A program made the position numbers and the translations under genes. DNA of 29,815 bases from Actinomycetes bacterium (GTDB lineage Bacteria; Actinomycetota; Acidimicrobiia; Acidimicrobiales; Acidimicrobiaceae): contig JAKBGL010000001.1 in NCBI GenBank assembly GCA_021833085.1, forward strand, positions 8,312 through 38,126, in the 5' to 3' direction. Of the stretch, positions 15,103-22,929 are shown one piece after another. The notes under the pieces are model-generated. The model did no database searches and was not told the DNA's origin. It worked only from the letters and a program-made list of their open reading frames with translations. Each line of letters begins with the position of its first letter. The first letter of the stretch is position 1.

Positions 15103-17988
15103 CTACCACTCTCTCTTTCGTCTCGCCGGTGGCTCCAAATAGTCGCCACGTAACCACTTGTTTTCCACCATTACGCCAGAGTTTGGCGTACGCTTCCCAA
15201 AACGAAAGTTATTCTTTGGCAATGGTGACCGGCCCTCTTTCTCAACTACCTCCAACTTTACAGCAAGTTCTTTATACGCAGGTGTATGGGTAGCTACATC
15301 AGCACTCGACGATGTCAACATATTGATAGCCTCCTCATTCGAAGAGCTATTCATCGGCATGTAGAGTTGATTATCCTTCACGCGGTCGGTGACTAGTGCG
15401 CGCACCTTAACCGATCCTCGTCGAGATACAAGGCGCACTAAGGTTCCATCTTTTATTCCTCGCTCCTCTGCGAGTCCAACTGGCACTTCAACAAAAGTGG
15501 AGGGAGTGCGGTCTTTGATACCTTGGGTCTTATAAGTCATATTACCCTCATGAAGGTGTTCTAGGAGGCGTCCGTTATTTAGGTGGAGATCGTACTCTAG
15601 ATCAGCCTCCTCACTAACGCCTTCGAAGACAAGAGGCCAGAATCGCGCCTTTTTATCTTCGAACCCAAAGCCATTTAAAAACAGAGTCGGCGTATCACCA
15701 CCATAGGCATCCACAGGCCACTGTAACGAGTTAAATCCCTCTAATCGGTCGTAGCTCACACCCGCAAAGATCGGAGTAACTCTAGCAACTTCAGCCATCA
15801 CATCTTGCGGTTTGTCATAGCTCCATTGCGCCGACAAAGTATTAGCCACATCACATATGATACGCCAATCCGGTCTACTTTGTTCTAATGGAGGGAACAC
15901 TTCATTTATCTTTTGAATCCTTCTCTCAGTGTTAGTAAAGGTACCTTCCTTCTCTAATGACGGAGAGGCGGGGAAAATAACATCTGCATATGCCGCGGTA
16001 TTTGAGAAAAAAATATCTTGTACAACAAACAGGTCAAGCTTCTCAAACGCTCCACGAACATACGATGCGTTGGAGTCCACAATCCCCATATCTTCTCCGA
16101 TTAAATAGAGGCCTCGCAGCTTGCCTTCATAGATAGCATCGACCATCTCATGATTGTCTAGCCCTTTGGACGTCGGGAGAGTAACTCCCCACTCGTCTTC
16201 AAAGCGTTTCCTAGTACCTTGGTCTTCAATAGATTGATACCCTGAAAGGTAGTCTGGCATCGAGCCAAAATCTGAAGCTCCTTGAACGTTGTTGTGACCT
16301 CTAAGCGGATACGCTCCGCATCCTGGCTTTCCATAGTTACCTGTAAGTAAAAGTAGGTTAGATATAGCCGTCGAAGTATCAGAACCTTTTTGGTGTTGAG
16401 TCACACCCATAGCCCAAAGCACCGCAATAGATCGAGCCTCCGCAACCATCTCTGCTAGCTCAACAATTACCTCTTTTTTGAGCCCGCATATTTCACTTGC
16501 GTACTCAAGGGTAAAAGGATCTAAAGAAGCTAAGTACTCCTCTATCTGAGTCGTCTTCTCGGCGACAAACCCCTTGTCATACCTGTCCAAATCCACTATG
16601 TATTTCGCCACTGCACTTAGAAGAACCATATCTGTACCAGGTTTTGGTGATATAAATAGATCAGCACGCTTAGCCATCTCGTGCTTTCGAAGATCAACTA
16701 CCACGAGCTTTTGGCCATGGAGCTTGTGGGCTCGTTTCACCCTCGTAGCGATAACTGGATGGCTCTCGGCAGTATTGGAACCGATTATCAGAACAAGCCC
16801 GGCACTAGCAATATCAGTGATCGATCCAGAGTCTCCACCTACACCAACGGTTCGGAAAAGCCCCAAAGTAGCGGGAGATTGACAGTAACGCGAGCAGTTA
16901 TCTATGTTATTGGTACCTACCACTGCTCGCGCCACCTTCTGCATCAAAAAACTCTCTTCATTCGTGCACTTAGACGAAGAGATGAAGTCAAGGGAATCCG
17001 GCCCAGACTCAGATTTTATCTCACTTGTGCGTCGAGCGACAAAGGCTAGCGCCTCGTCCCACGATGTTTCAACAAATCGATCTCCATCCCGTACAAGTGG
17101 CGTCGTTATCCTCTCAGCAGAGTTCGCGTACTGCCAACCGAACTTACCCTTCACACATGTAGAGACCTGGTTTGCAGGACCATCTAACGTCGGCTCAACC
17201 TTTAAGATTTTTCGACCTTTCGTCCATATCTCAAATGAACAACCGACGCCACAGTACGTACAGACAGTTTTCGTCCTATTGATCTGTACTTCACGGATCT
17301 TTGACTCCGCTTCGGAAAGCGATAGCGGGGCCTTGAGCCCCAAGGCTGGCTCTAACGCTTTAGTAAGTGAGACCAGAGGCTTTTTAATCTCGTCAGCCAT
17401 ATTGGTGAGGAGGCCGGCCTCCTTGAGCATCGACTTCTCTATTAAAGCGTTGCACGGGCAAACGGTAACGCAATGTCCGCAGCCTACACAACTTGACGAT
17501 CGAGCGTTCACTCCCCCATCCCATAAAACCCTGGACTGGTCGAGAGACCAGTCAATACTGGGTGTCTCATTAACCTGAAGGTTTTGACACGCTTCGACAC
17601 AACGTCCACTGAGAATACATTGATCGGGGTCGTAACGGTAAAACCGGTGACTGGCGTCAACACTGTATCCCTTAGACCTGTGTGGGTATGCCTGCTCTGT
17701 TATGCCCATCATCGAAAACGTACTGTGGACTACACAGTTCCCGTTGTTATTCTCACAGATAATACAGTAGAGAACGTGGTTCTCCAGAATACATTGCATT
17801 CCTTCTTCCCTAGCTGACACTGCCAGGGTGGCTTGAATTCTTACGTCTTCGAAACCTTCTACTTTGTAATCACAGGCCCTTTTGAGTTCCGAGTTCACCT
17901 CGACGAAACATGTATCACATGTTTTAATTAGACCCGACAACTCGTTGTAACAGATACCTGGAAGGTCAATATCGTGTCGCCTGAGCAC
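15103..17988 (-). CDS. Formate-dehydrogenase-like molybdopterin oxidoreductase, large subunit with N-terminal ferredoxin domains
   Basis: Large subunit of an FdhF/NuoG-like enzyme oxidising formate or a similar substrate with a Mo/W-bis-MGD cofactor. From GTG 17988 (961 aa) the order is: a partial [2Fe-2S] domain (ICY...TCDTC...RAC), a His/Cys-ligated [4Fe-4S] motif (HVLYCIICENNNGNC), two ferredoxin-type [4Fe-4S] motifs near residues 122-185, a proximal cluster motif CTYCGVGC, and the molybdopterin domains. Catalytic-site Cys369 (in NCSRYCQSPA) sits where E. coli FdhF has selenocysteine, but the next residue is Gln370, not His. PLRGHNNVQGASD keeps the conserved Arg region. Oddities: Ser127 replaces a cluster cysteine (CILSGRC), and homology continues upstream of GTG 17988 through an in-frame TAG to a better start at GTG 18060. 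The surrounding mobA, fdhD and DUF1641 genes support a formate dehydrogenase-type role. Confidence 0.9.
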   Translation of the reverse strand: MLRRHDIDLPGICYNELSGLIKTCDTCFVEVNSELKRACDYKVEGFEDVRIQATLAVSAREEGMQCILENHVLYCIICENNNGNCVVHSTFSMMGITEQAYPHRSKGYSVDASHRFYRYDPDQCILSGRCVEACQNLQVNETPSIDWSLDQSRVLWDGGVNARSSSCVGCGHCVTVCPCNALIEKSMLKEAGLLTNMADEIKKPLVSLTKALEPALGLKAPLSLSEAESKIREVQINRTKTVCTYCGVGCSFEIWTKGRKILKVEPTLDGPANQVSTCVKGKFGWQYANSAERITTPLVRDGDRFVETSWDEALAFVARRTSEIKSESGPDSLDFISSSKCTNEESFLMQKVARAVVGTNNIDNCSRYCQSPATLGLFRTVGVGGDSGSITDIASAGLVLIIGSNTAESHPVIATRVKRAHKLHGQKLVVVDLRKHEMAKRADLFISPKPGTDMVLLSAVAKYIVDLDRYDKGFVAEKTTQIEEYLASLDPFTLEYASEICGLKKEVIVELAEMVAEARSIAVLWAMGVTQHQKGSDTSTAISNLLLLTGNYGKPGCGAYPLRGHNNVQGASDFGSMPDYLSGYQSIEDQGTRKRFEDEWGVTLPTSKGLDNHEMVDAIYEGKLRGLYLIGEDMGIVDSNASYVRGAFEKLDLFVVQDIFFSNTAAYADVIFPASPSLEKEGTFTNTERRIQKINEVFPPLEQSRPDWRIICDVANTLSAQWSYDKPQDVMAEVARVTPIFAGVSYDRLEGFNSLQWPVDAYGGDTPTLFLNGFGFEDKKARFWPLVFEGVSEEADLEYDLHLNNGRLLEHLHEGNMTYKTQGIKDRTPSTFVEVPVGLAEERGIKDGTLVRLVSRRGSVKVRALVTDRVKDNQLYMPMNSSSNEEAINMLTSSSADVATHTPAYKELAVKLEVVEKEGRSPLPKNNFRFGKRTPNSGVMVENKWLRGDYLEPPARRKREW

Positions 17989-18060
17989 ATCGATAAGGTC
18001 TTCACCGACTCTAGTTTCGAACTCTTTGTTCTAAACGGTAATCTTCGTCGTCCCAAACAC
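17989..18060 (-). pseudogene. Separated 5' end of the formate-dehydrogenase-like gene, cut off by an in-frame TAG
   Basis: In the same frame as the large subunit, GTG 18060 begins MFGTTKITV, then TAG at 18033-18031, then NKEFETRVGEDLIDVL, which runs directly into the GTG at 17988. This restores the beta-hairpin start of a NuoG-type [2Fe-2S] domain (usual form KITVNGxEVEV...LLEA). The intact gene would have encoded about 985 aa including the TAG position. No ATG, GTG or TTG lies between the TAG and GTG 17988, so without readthrough the enzyme loses the first strands of this domain. Confidence 0.7.
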
Positions 18061-18066
18061 AGCAGA

Positions 18067-18074
18067 TCTCCTCT
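18067..18074 (-). promoter_or_regulatory. Strong ribosome binding site upstream of the interrupted start
   Basis: AGAGGAGA on the minus strand ends about 6-7 nt before GTG 18060, an ideal Shine-Dalgarno arrangement. By contrast GTG 17988 has only GGTGAAG at a long 11-nt spacing. This supports GTG 18060 as the original start of the large subunit gene. Confidence 0.65.
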
Positions 18075-18146
18075 TCAAGGTGGACAGTCCCTCTGAAAGA
18101 GCCAAACATTATTGAGTCTAATTTAGCCTCTTTGAACGACACATCT

Positions 18147-18755
18147 CTAGAGTGGTTCGCTTACGGACCCATGAGACGAGCGATAACGATGTAGATACTC
18201 CATGGGAGTATCTACATCTATGAATGCCTCGGAAACCAGATTAGGCTCCGCATCGACGTCAAGATAGACCATGTCGTCTGCCGCTTCAAAGAGCTGCGAC
18301 CATTTGGAGCTAGGAAACTCTTTTTTCGCAAGGATTTGGTTAACTCCAAATGCAGAGATAAAACTACAGCTGTACTGAGGTCGACCTGACACGATCGGAA
18401 CGACCGTACAGCCGCTAGACAGAACCACTAAAGACTCTAATGCAGATGCGTCGATCGATGGAAGATCACAAGCCAACACAAAGATACCATCAAACGTCCG
18501 GTACGAAGTTACAGCTCGCAGACCCGCAACGCTTGCAACGAGGGGTCCTCTGTGACTATTTTCGTCCGGAACGTGGTGATAGCCGGAGTAATTACCCCCA
18601 ACCTCTACAATGCAACTTGCAACACGAGACGCGGCTTCCGCCACGATGTCAACTAGCATCTTTCCCGAAGGAGTAAGCAGTAACGCCTTATCTTGGCCCA
18701 TCCGGGAACTAAGGCCACCGCTCAGAATAACTGCGCCATAGTCATTATTGATCAC
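18147..18755 (-). CDS. mobA: Molybdenum cofactor guanylyltransferase-like protein (MobA family)
   Basis: Nucleotidyltransferase that attaches GMP to molybdopterin, giving the bis-MGD cofactor used by formate dehydrogenases. The N-terminal nucleotide-binding loop is LSGGLSSRMGQDKALL (residues about 11-26), and the metal-binding CDLP motif is near residue 95. The C-terminal IDVDTPMEY matches the NDLDTPEEL motif of MobA. The length of 202 aa is typical. The GTG start at 18755 lies 18 nt after the stop of the DUF6457 gene. The following gene is the large molybdoenzyme subunit, so the operon makes its own cofactor. A CTP-transferase (MocA-like) activity cannot be excluded from sequence alone. Confidence 0.88.
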   Translation of the reverse strand: MINNDYGAVILSGGLSSRMGQDKALLLTPSGKMLVDIVAEAASRVASCIVEVGGNYSGYHHVPDENSHRGPLVASVAGLRAVTSYRTFDGIFVLACDLPSIDASALESLVVLSSGCTVVPIVSGRPQYSCSFISAFGVNQILAKKEFPSSKWSQLFEAADDMVYLDVDAEPNLVSEAFIDVDTPMEYLHRYRSSHGSVSEPL

Positions 18756-18773
18756 AGATTTCTCTCGGATCCG

Positions 18774-18986
18774 CTACTCATCAACGACCCCAGAAACGAT
18801 CTCAAGGGCATCTTTGGGAGAGATTCCGGCCTTGGCTGAGAGCCAACAGACAATCGGAGCCATCTTCCTTTCGCTCGAGTGCGCAGAGACTGACGCAATC
18901 GATAACACCGTTGAGATATCTTCATCACTGGGTGGAACTGTACCAAACGCTTGCGCTACTTTACTTAAAAACTCATCAGATTCCAT
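18774..18986 (-). CDS. DUF6457 small protein, mobA-associated
   Basis: A 70-aa acidic helical protein. The pattern of short helices with VSAHSSERKMAPIVCWLSA matches DUF6457, a domain found in actinobacteria beside or fused to MobA-type nucleotidyltransferases. It begins with ATG 18986 and is the first gene of the minus-strand molybdenum operon, 18 nt ahead of mobA. Its function is unknown; a helper role in guanylylation of the cofactor is suggested by linkage only. The family call rests on pattern memory and is moderately sure. Confidence 0.65.
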   Translation of the reverse strand: MESDEFLSKVAQAFGTVPPSDEDISTVLSIASVSAHSSERKMAPIVCWLSAKAGISPKDALEIVSGVVDE

Positions 18987-19067
18987 CTGCCTAATCGTAT
19001 CTTTTGCAACACAAAACTCAACCGATATTTAGACATTTGGCCTTAGTGATACTCTTGGCAAGATACA

Positions 19068-19101
19068 CTAACTCAATGGCCACACGCATCCATTGAGTTA
19101 G
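19068..19101. repeat. 12-bp perfect inverted repeat in divergent intergenic region
   Basis: CTAACTCAATGG (19068-19079) and its exact complement CCATTGAGTTAG (19090-19101) are separated by 10 nt. It lies between the divergently transcribed molybdenum operon (starting at 18986) and the MFS gene (starting at 19204). No T-run follows on either strand, so an operator for a dimeric regulator is more likely than a terminator. Confidence 0.5.
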
Positions 19102-19203
19102 CACGCTCCTCAAAGCTTGTCATAGACTCAGGTCACCTCTTCCCTGCTTGACGAAGAAGAGCAAGTCAAATCTAAAACACTTCAAACATCAAGAGATACT
19201 AAA

Positions 19204-20433
19204 ATGTCAAAATCACTAAGCAAAGAAACGCGTGCGCTGTTAACGGCACGCGCTTTATCAATGGTCGGTTCAAGCGCGCTACCGATCGCTTTCACTTTCG
19301 CTATCTTAAGGAGCGGTGGTAACGCCCTTGAAGTTGGTATCGTCCTCGGATTAGCTGACCTTCCTTTTGTTTTACTACTACTTGTAGGAGGTGTGATCGC
19401 CGACAGACACGAACGACGCCTTATCGCTTTAATGTCAGACATAGTAAGAGCAGCCGTCGCTCTCATAGCCGCTTGCATGATTCTCCTTCATCTCAACACA
19501 ATTCTGTACCTGTCGGTCTTAGCCATAATTTGGGGTTCAGCACGGGCATTTTTTATTCCTACCGTTACTGGACTCATACCTGAGATAACGCCAGTTGATC
19601 AGCTTCACAAAACCAACAGTTTGGTTGGAGCATCGGTTTCTTTGGGTACTTTAGTTGGACCGGCTCTTGGCGGTCTTATCGTCGCCTCCATCGGTCCAGG
19701 CGAGGGAGCTCTCTTTGCAACCTTGTCATATATCGGATCTTCAATCTATCTCTCACGAATCCGCCCATCTGACCTTCCCGAAAAGGAGTTCGTACCACCC
19801 ATCGCTCAAGGATCGTTCCTAAGTGAAATAAAAGAGGGTTATCAGGCAGTTCGCTCGAGATCATGGGCGTTTTGGACAATCATAATCTTTGGAGTAATGC
19901 ACCTAAGTACGTTCGGTCCCTTGTTCGTCGTCGGTCCAGTCATCGCTGCTGACCATTTAGGTGGCGCGGCAGCTTGGGGCTACATAGTTGCCGCAGATGG
20001 TGGTGGTGCAATCGTTGGATCTCTCGTCGCCATGAGACGTCCGCCAAAGCGACCACTATACATTGCAAGTATCCTCATGCTTTTAGGTGTACCGGGTTTT
20101 ATTTTGTTAGCCTTCCATGTAGATCTGACACTAATTCTTGGAAGTTTCGCTATCTTTGGCGTTGCTACAGGGTACTTCGGATCCGTATGGGATACTCTTT
20201 TGCAAAAGAGCTATCCCATAGATCAAATCTCTAAAGTTAGTTCCTATGACTACATGGGTTCTACTTCACTTCTTCCTCTCGGCGAAGCACTTGGCGGAGG
20301 AGTCGCGGGTGTAATAGGCAACTCCATGGTTATGATAATCGGGGGTATTGCGCTTTTTTTTCTATCCGCAACCCTTGTCCTCATGCCTTCGGTGCGAAAT
20401 GCACTACCGCCGCATCCTGCTGATATTGCATAA
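19204..20433 (+). CDS. Major facilitator superfamily transporter (exporter-like)
   Basis: Integral membrane protein of 409 aa with about 12 hydrophobic segments, in the MFS_3/EntS-like group of proton-driven exporters. The MFS loop 2-3 signature is present as GGVIADRHERRLIALMSDIV near residues 61-80, and a Gly/Pro-rich TM5 motif GTLVGPALGGLI lies near 150. The central cytoplasmic loop is short. The ATG at 19204 has only a weak AAGAGA motif upstream. Substrates of this group include siderophores and drugs; none can be assigned here. The divergent 12-bp palindrome upstream may control it. The gene is monocistronic as far as can be seen. Confidence 0.88.
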   Translation: MSKSLSKETRALLTARALSMVGSSALPIAFTFAILRSGGNALEVGIVLGLADLPFVLLLLVGGVIADRHERRLIALMSDIVRAAVALIAACMILLHLNTILYLSVLAIIWGSARAFFIPTVTGLIPEITPVDQLHKTNSLVGASVSLGTLVGPALGGLIVASIGPGEGALFATLSYIGSSIYLSRIRPSDLPEKEFVPPIAQGSFLSEIKEGYQAVRSRSWAFWTIIIFGVMHLSTFGPLFVVGPVIAADHLGGAAAWGYIVAADGGGAIVGSLVAMRRPPKRPLYIASILMLLGVPGFILLAFHVDLTLILGSFAIFGVATGYFGSVWDTLLQKSYPIDQISKVSSYDYMGSTSLLPLGEALGGGVAGVIGNSMVMIIGGIALFFLSATLVLMPSVRNALPPHPADIA

Positions 20434-20622
20434 ATTTCCAGCATTAGACAGTTTTTTATAGACACAACATCACACAAGTGGCCGACATTACCTACTGTTT
20501 AGGTATATACTTCAATACGTCTAGGAGATTTCTAGCGGATAGCCAAGGTAAGGCGACCTCAAGGATAACTCAAGGAGGAAAAGGGTCGCGTGCTGTAATG
20601 CTGTCCTAGACACCAACAAACT
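20434..20622 (+). promoter_or_regulatory. Leader of the Rpf-like gene with stem, direct repeat and micro-ORFs
   Basis: A TATATA motif near 20504 could be a -10 box, leaving a leader of about 100 nt. GCGACC (20553-20558) can pair with GGTCGC (20584-20589). The enclosed loop holds two copies of CTCAAGGA 11 nt apart (20558-20565, 20569-20576). AAGGAGG (20572-20578) is 44 nt from the annotated ATG but well placed for GTG 20590 (GTG CTG TAA), which overlaps ATG CTG TCC TAG at 20598-20609. The c-di-AMP (ydaO) riboswitch that precedes many actinobacterial rpf genes is not recognisable here. Confidence 0.4.
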
Positions 20623-21687
20623 ATGACAACATCTGGGTATTATTTGCTTGATGATTTTCAGCGACAGTTTCTATATTCCCTGATTAGGAGAATAGCGGCT
20701 GCGGCTCTAGCGGCAGCTGTATTCTTTGCAGGGATCTCTTATCTGAACACGAAAATTTCATCTGCATCTCCAAGTAAGTCTTCACTGCAACAAGAAGCTG
20801 ATCAGCTCTCCGCTGAAATACTGGCGCAAAGCTCCCAGCTTCACGAACTCGTTGTGGAACAAGCCGCGGCGCAACAGAATCTCGCTCAAGCTGAACAAGC
20901 CGTCGCCCAGTCGCAGGCTCTCTTGGGTTCCGACGAAGCCACATTGAGAGCGGCTGAAAGCAAGCTCTCCGCCGCTGCGGTAAATGAGTTTGTAGATCAG
21001 ATCGGAACTCAAAGTACTGAGAGTTTCTTCAACTCATCGATGCAGAATGCACTCTTGAAGTCAGACTTTGCAAGTGTGGCTACCACAAACATCTCTGACT
21101 ATCTGATGCAAGTAAAGATAGATCAAGCACAGGTACAGACTGCACAGACTGTCCTTGAATCAAATCTCTCTCAAGCGCAAAGCGCTCTGAGTGCCGTAGA
21201 TGCAAACAAGTCTTATATCGCCTCCCAAATATCGAGCGAACAAAGCACACTCTCTTCCATCAAAGGTCAGATAGAAAATCTCGTACAACAAGCGCTGCAA
21301 GCACAACTTGCACAGCAAGCATCACTCAAAAAGGCTGCTGCACAACGCAGCGCATCTGGTCAAGGGCTGCCTAGTGCAAACGGGATAAAGAGTGTGATCG
21401 CAGATGCAGGTGTTGGAAGTGGCTGGGGGGCAGTTCCCGCTCCTCTCGATAGCGCCACCTTGGCCGCTCTTCGAGGGTGCGAGTCAGGAGGGAACTATCA
21501 AGACAACACTGGCAATGGATACTACGGTGCTTATCAGTTCTCGATATCTACCTGGCATGCTCTCGGGTATTCGGGACTTCCAAACCAGTCTCCTCCGTCG
21601 GTTCAAGACCAGGCCGCATCAATTCTAGAGCAACGAGCCGGCTGGGGTCAGTGGCCCGCATGCTCAATGATGTTGGGATTTATCTGA
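20623..21687 (+). CDS. Secreted coiled-coil protein with C-terminal resuscitation-promoting-factor (transglycosylase-like) domain
   Basis: Cell-wall hydrolase of 354 aa. A basic stretch and one hydrophobic segment (residues about 23-42) serve as signal or anchor. Residues about 53-245 are Ala/Gln-rich heptad-like coiled coils, as in PcsB-type or peptidoglycan-hydrolase-associated proteins. The last 80 residues are an Rpf/transglycosylase-like domain: LRGCESGGNYQDNTGNGYYG gives the lysozyme-type catalytic Glu287, followed by AYQFSISTWHALGY and a final C in QWPACS that can pair with the Cys before the Glu. It would cleave peptidoglycan glycan strands and may promote growth resumption. ATG 20623 has no ribosome binding site nearby and an in-frame TAA at 20596 prevents extension. 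Confidence 0.88.
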   Translation: MTTSGYYLLDDFQRQFLYSLIRRIAAAALAAAVFFAGISYLNTKISSASPSKSSLQQEADQLSAEILAQSSQLHELVVEQAAAQQNLAQAEQAVAQSQALLGSDEATLRAAESKLSAAAVNEFVDQIGTQSTESFFNSSMQNALLKSDFASVATTNISDYLMQVKIDQAQVQTAQTVLESNLSQAQSALSAVDANKSYIASQISSEQSTLSSIKGQIENLVQQALQAQLAQQASLKKAAAQRSASGQGLPSANGIKSVIADAGVGSGWGAVPAPLDSATLAALRGCESGGNYQDNTGNGYYGAYQFSISTWHALGYSGLPNQSPPSVQDQAASILEQRAGWGQWPACSMMLGFI

Positions 21688-21700
21688 TTAACCTTAGGTA

Positions 21701-21727
21701 GGAGTTCACCTAAAGAGCTCGAACTCC
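21701..21727 (+). terminator. Inverted repeat between rpf-like and dehydrogenase genes
   Basis: GGAGTTC (21701-21707) and GAACTCC (21721-21727) can form a 7-bp stem with a 13-nt loop, 14 nt after the rpf-like stop. There is no T-run, so termination is uncertain. TAAGAT at 21741-21746 just downstream resembles a -10 box 8 nt before the GTG of the next gene. Confidence 0.35.
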
Positions 21728-21754
21728 CCGTGTCAAAAGATAAGATCACCTTCT

Positions 21755-22666
21755 GTGTCTATCATTGTTCCAAATATACTTTCTAACATCACATCAGAGT
21801 TCCCCGATCAAGAAATTGAAGTATGGGACTACTCACCCGAATCTATCAACGCCCCTTCAAAAGATCGCTGCACCTTTTATGTTCCTACGTATATGTCTGG
21901 AAGACGAGCAATTGAGGTCTCGAAAGAGATGCCGAACCTAGAGGTAATCCAACTACTAACTGCTGGGGTTGATGGGGTCCGCTCCCTTATGGCTGAGAAC
22001 GTCACCCTTTGCAACGCCAAAGGCGTTCACGACGCATCCACCGCCGAGCTTACCGTTGCATTGGCCCTCAATGCCCGTCGAGGACTCGCCAACTTTCATA
22101 AGAATCAACTCTCTCAACTTTGGATTTCCGAGAGCTATCCTTCTCTCGCTGACTCAAAAGTTCTTATAGTAGGCTACGGGTCTATCGGTCGCGCCGTAGA
22201 ACAACGCCTCTTACCCTTTGAAGTAGAGATCACTAGAGTCTCAAGAAAAAAACACGATGACACACATCCAATGGAAGATCTGCCAGGTCTTCTCGGTGAT
22301 GCCGACATAGTAATTCTGCTGGTACCTTTAACCTCCGAAACTAGAGGTTTTTTCAATGACAAAATGTTTAGTGCAATGAAAGACGGGGCCATCCTTATCA
22401 ATGTCGCAAGAGGACAGGTGGTTGACACAGACGACCTCGTAAACGCTCTCAAGAGTCGCAACATCTTTGCCGCCTTAGACGTAGTCGATCCGGAACCGCT
22501 ACCAATCGACCATGTACTTTGGCAACTCGACAACTGTATCATTACTCCCCATGTAGGTGGAAACAGCACAGCATTTTTCCGTAGAGCTCACCGACTCGTG
22601 GTTAGCAATCTCAAACGGTACATACAAGGCCACCCCCTCCTAAACGTAATTTCCGGAGAGTACTAA
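21755..22666 (+). CDS. D-isomer specific 2-hydroxyacid dehydrogenase, NAD-binding
   Basis: Reduces a 2-keto acid to the D-hydroxy acid, or the reverse, with NAD(P)H. The 303-aa chain has a flavodoxin-like catalytic domain split around a Rossmann domain with the nucleotide motif GYGSIG (140-145). The catalytic residues of the family are visible: Arg219 in VARGQVVD, Glu247 in DPEPLP and His266 in TPHVGG. The start GTG 21755 follows a -10-like TAAGAT by 8 nt and lacks a clear Shine-Dalgarno motif, suggesting a near-leaderless message. The substrate (glyoxylate, phosphoglycerate or others) cannot be told. Genes on either side give no metabolic link. Confidence 0.9.
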   Translation: MSIIVPNILSNITSEFPDQEIEVWDYSPESINAPSKDRCTFYVPTYMSGRRAIEVSKEMPNLEVIQLLTAGVDGVRSLMAENVTLCNAKGVHDASTAELTVALALNARRGLANFHKNQLSQLWISESYPSLADSKVLIVGYGSIGRAVEQRLLPFEVEITRVSRKKHDDTHPMEDLPGLLGDADIVILLVPLTSETRGFFNDKMFSAMKDGAILINVARGQVVDTDDLVNALKSRNIFAALDVVDPEPLPIDHVLWQLDNCIITPHVGGNSTAFFRRAHRLVVSNLKRYIQGHPLLNVISGEY

Positions 22667-22690
22667 TCGCTAAGAACAAAGTGGCGACAT

Positions 22691-22700
22691 GGTCATGACC
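22691..22700. repeat. 10-bp perfect palindrome
   Basis: GGTCATGACC lies in the 275-base gap before the CARF-protein gene. It may be a regulator site; a short palindrome of this size can also occur by chance. Confidence 0.2.
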
Positions 22701-22853
22701 GCTATTGAAGTGACAACCCATATCCAATCAAACCAAAATGCGAGGAGCCGATCCAAAATAGATACGAGAAGAGACCAGATATTGGAAGAAAACGCACTTA
22801 TAAGTGGCTCGAAGTCGAGGGACTCGTTCATTAAGGCAGTCTTTCGCGTCTAA
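22695..22853 (+). CDS. Doubtful 52-aa ORF upstream of the CARF gene
   Basis: ATG 22695 to TAA 22853 encodes a basic 52-aa peptide including RSKIDTRRDQILEE, which faintly recalls the first helix of TetR-type regulators but stops before the helix-turn-helix. No ribosome binding site is clear. It could be a remnant, a small regulator or chance. A 61-aa minus-strand frame covers the same bases and is no better. Confidence 0.2.
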   Translation: MTAIEVTTHIQSNQNARSRSKIDTRRDQILEENALISGSKSRDSFIKAVFRV

Positions 22854-22929
22854 ACGGCCAATCAAGATATCTATGATTAAACCTCTCGGCACTTTAAACA
22901 GTCCAAGATCCAAATTGTCCGACCTTCAG

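Noticed and set aside
16904..17578. 224-aa + strand ORF opposite the formate-dehydrogenase-like gene
   Set aside because: It is the antisense shadow of a clearly real gene with iron-sulfur and molybdopterin motifs; no family features of its own.
15103..18060. Selenocysteine at the formate dehydrogenase active site
   Set aside because: The catalytic codon is TGT (Cys369), not TGA. The in-frame stop near the 5' end is TAG and lies in an iron-sulfur domain, so selenocysteine insertion does not explain it.
20434..20622. ydaO (c-di-AMP) riboswitch before the rpf-like gene
   Set aside because: This riboswitch often precedes actinobacterial rpf genes, but its conserved motifs are not seen here; only a short stem and repeats are present.
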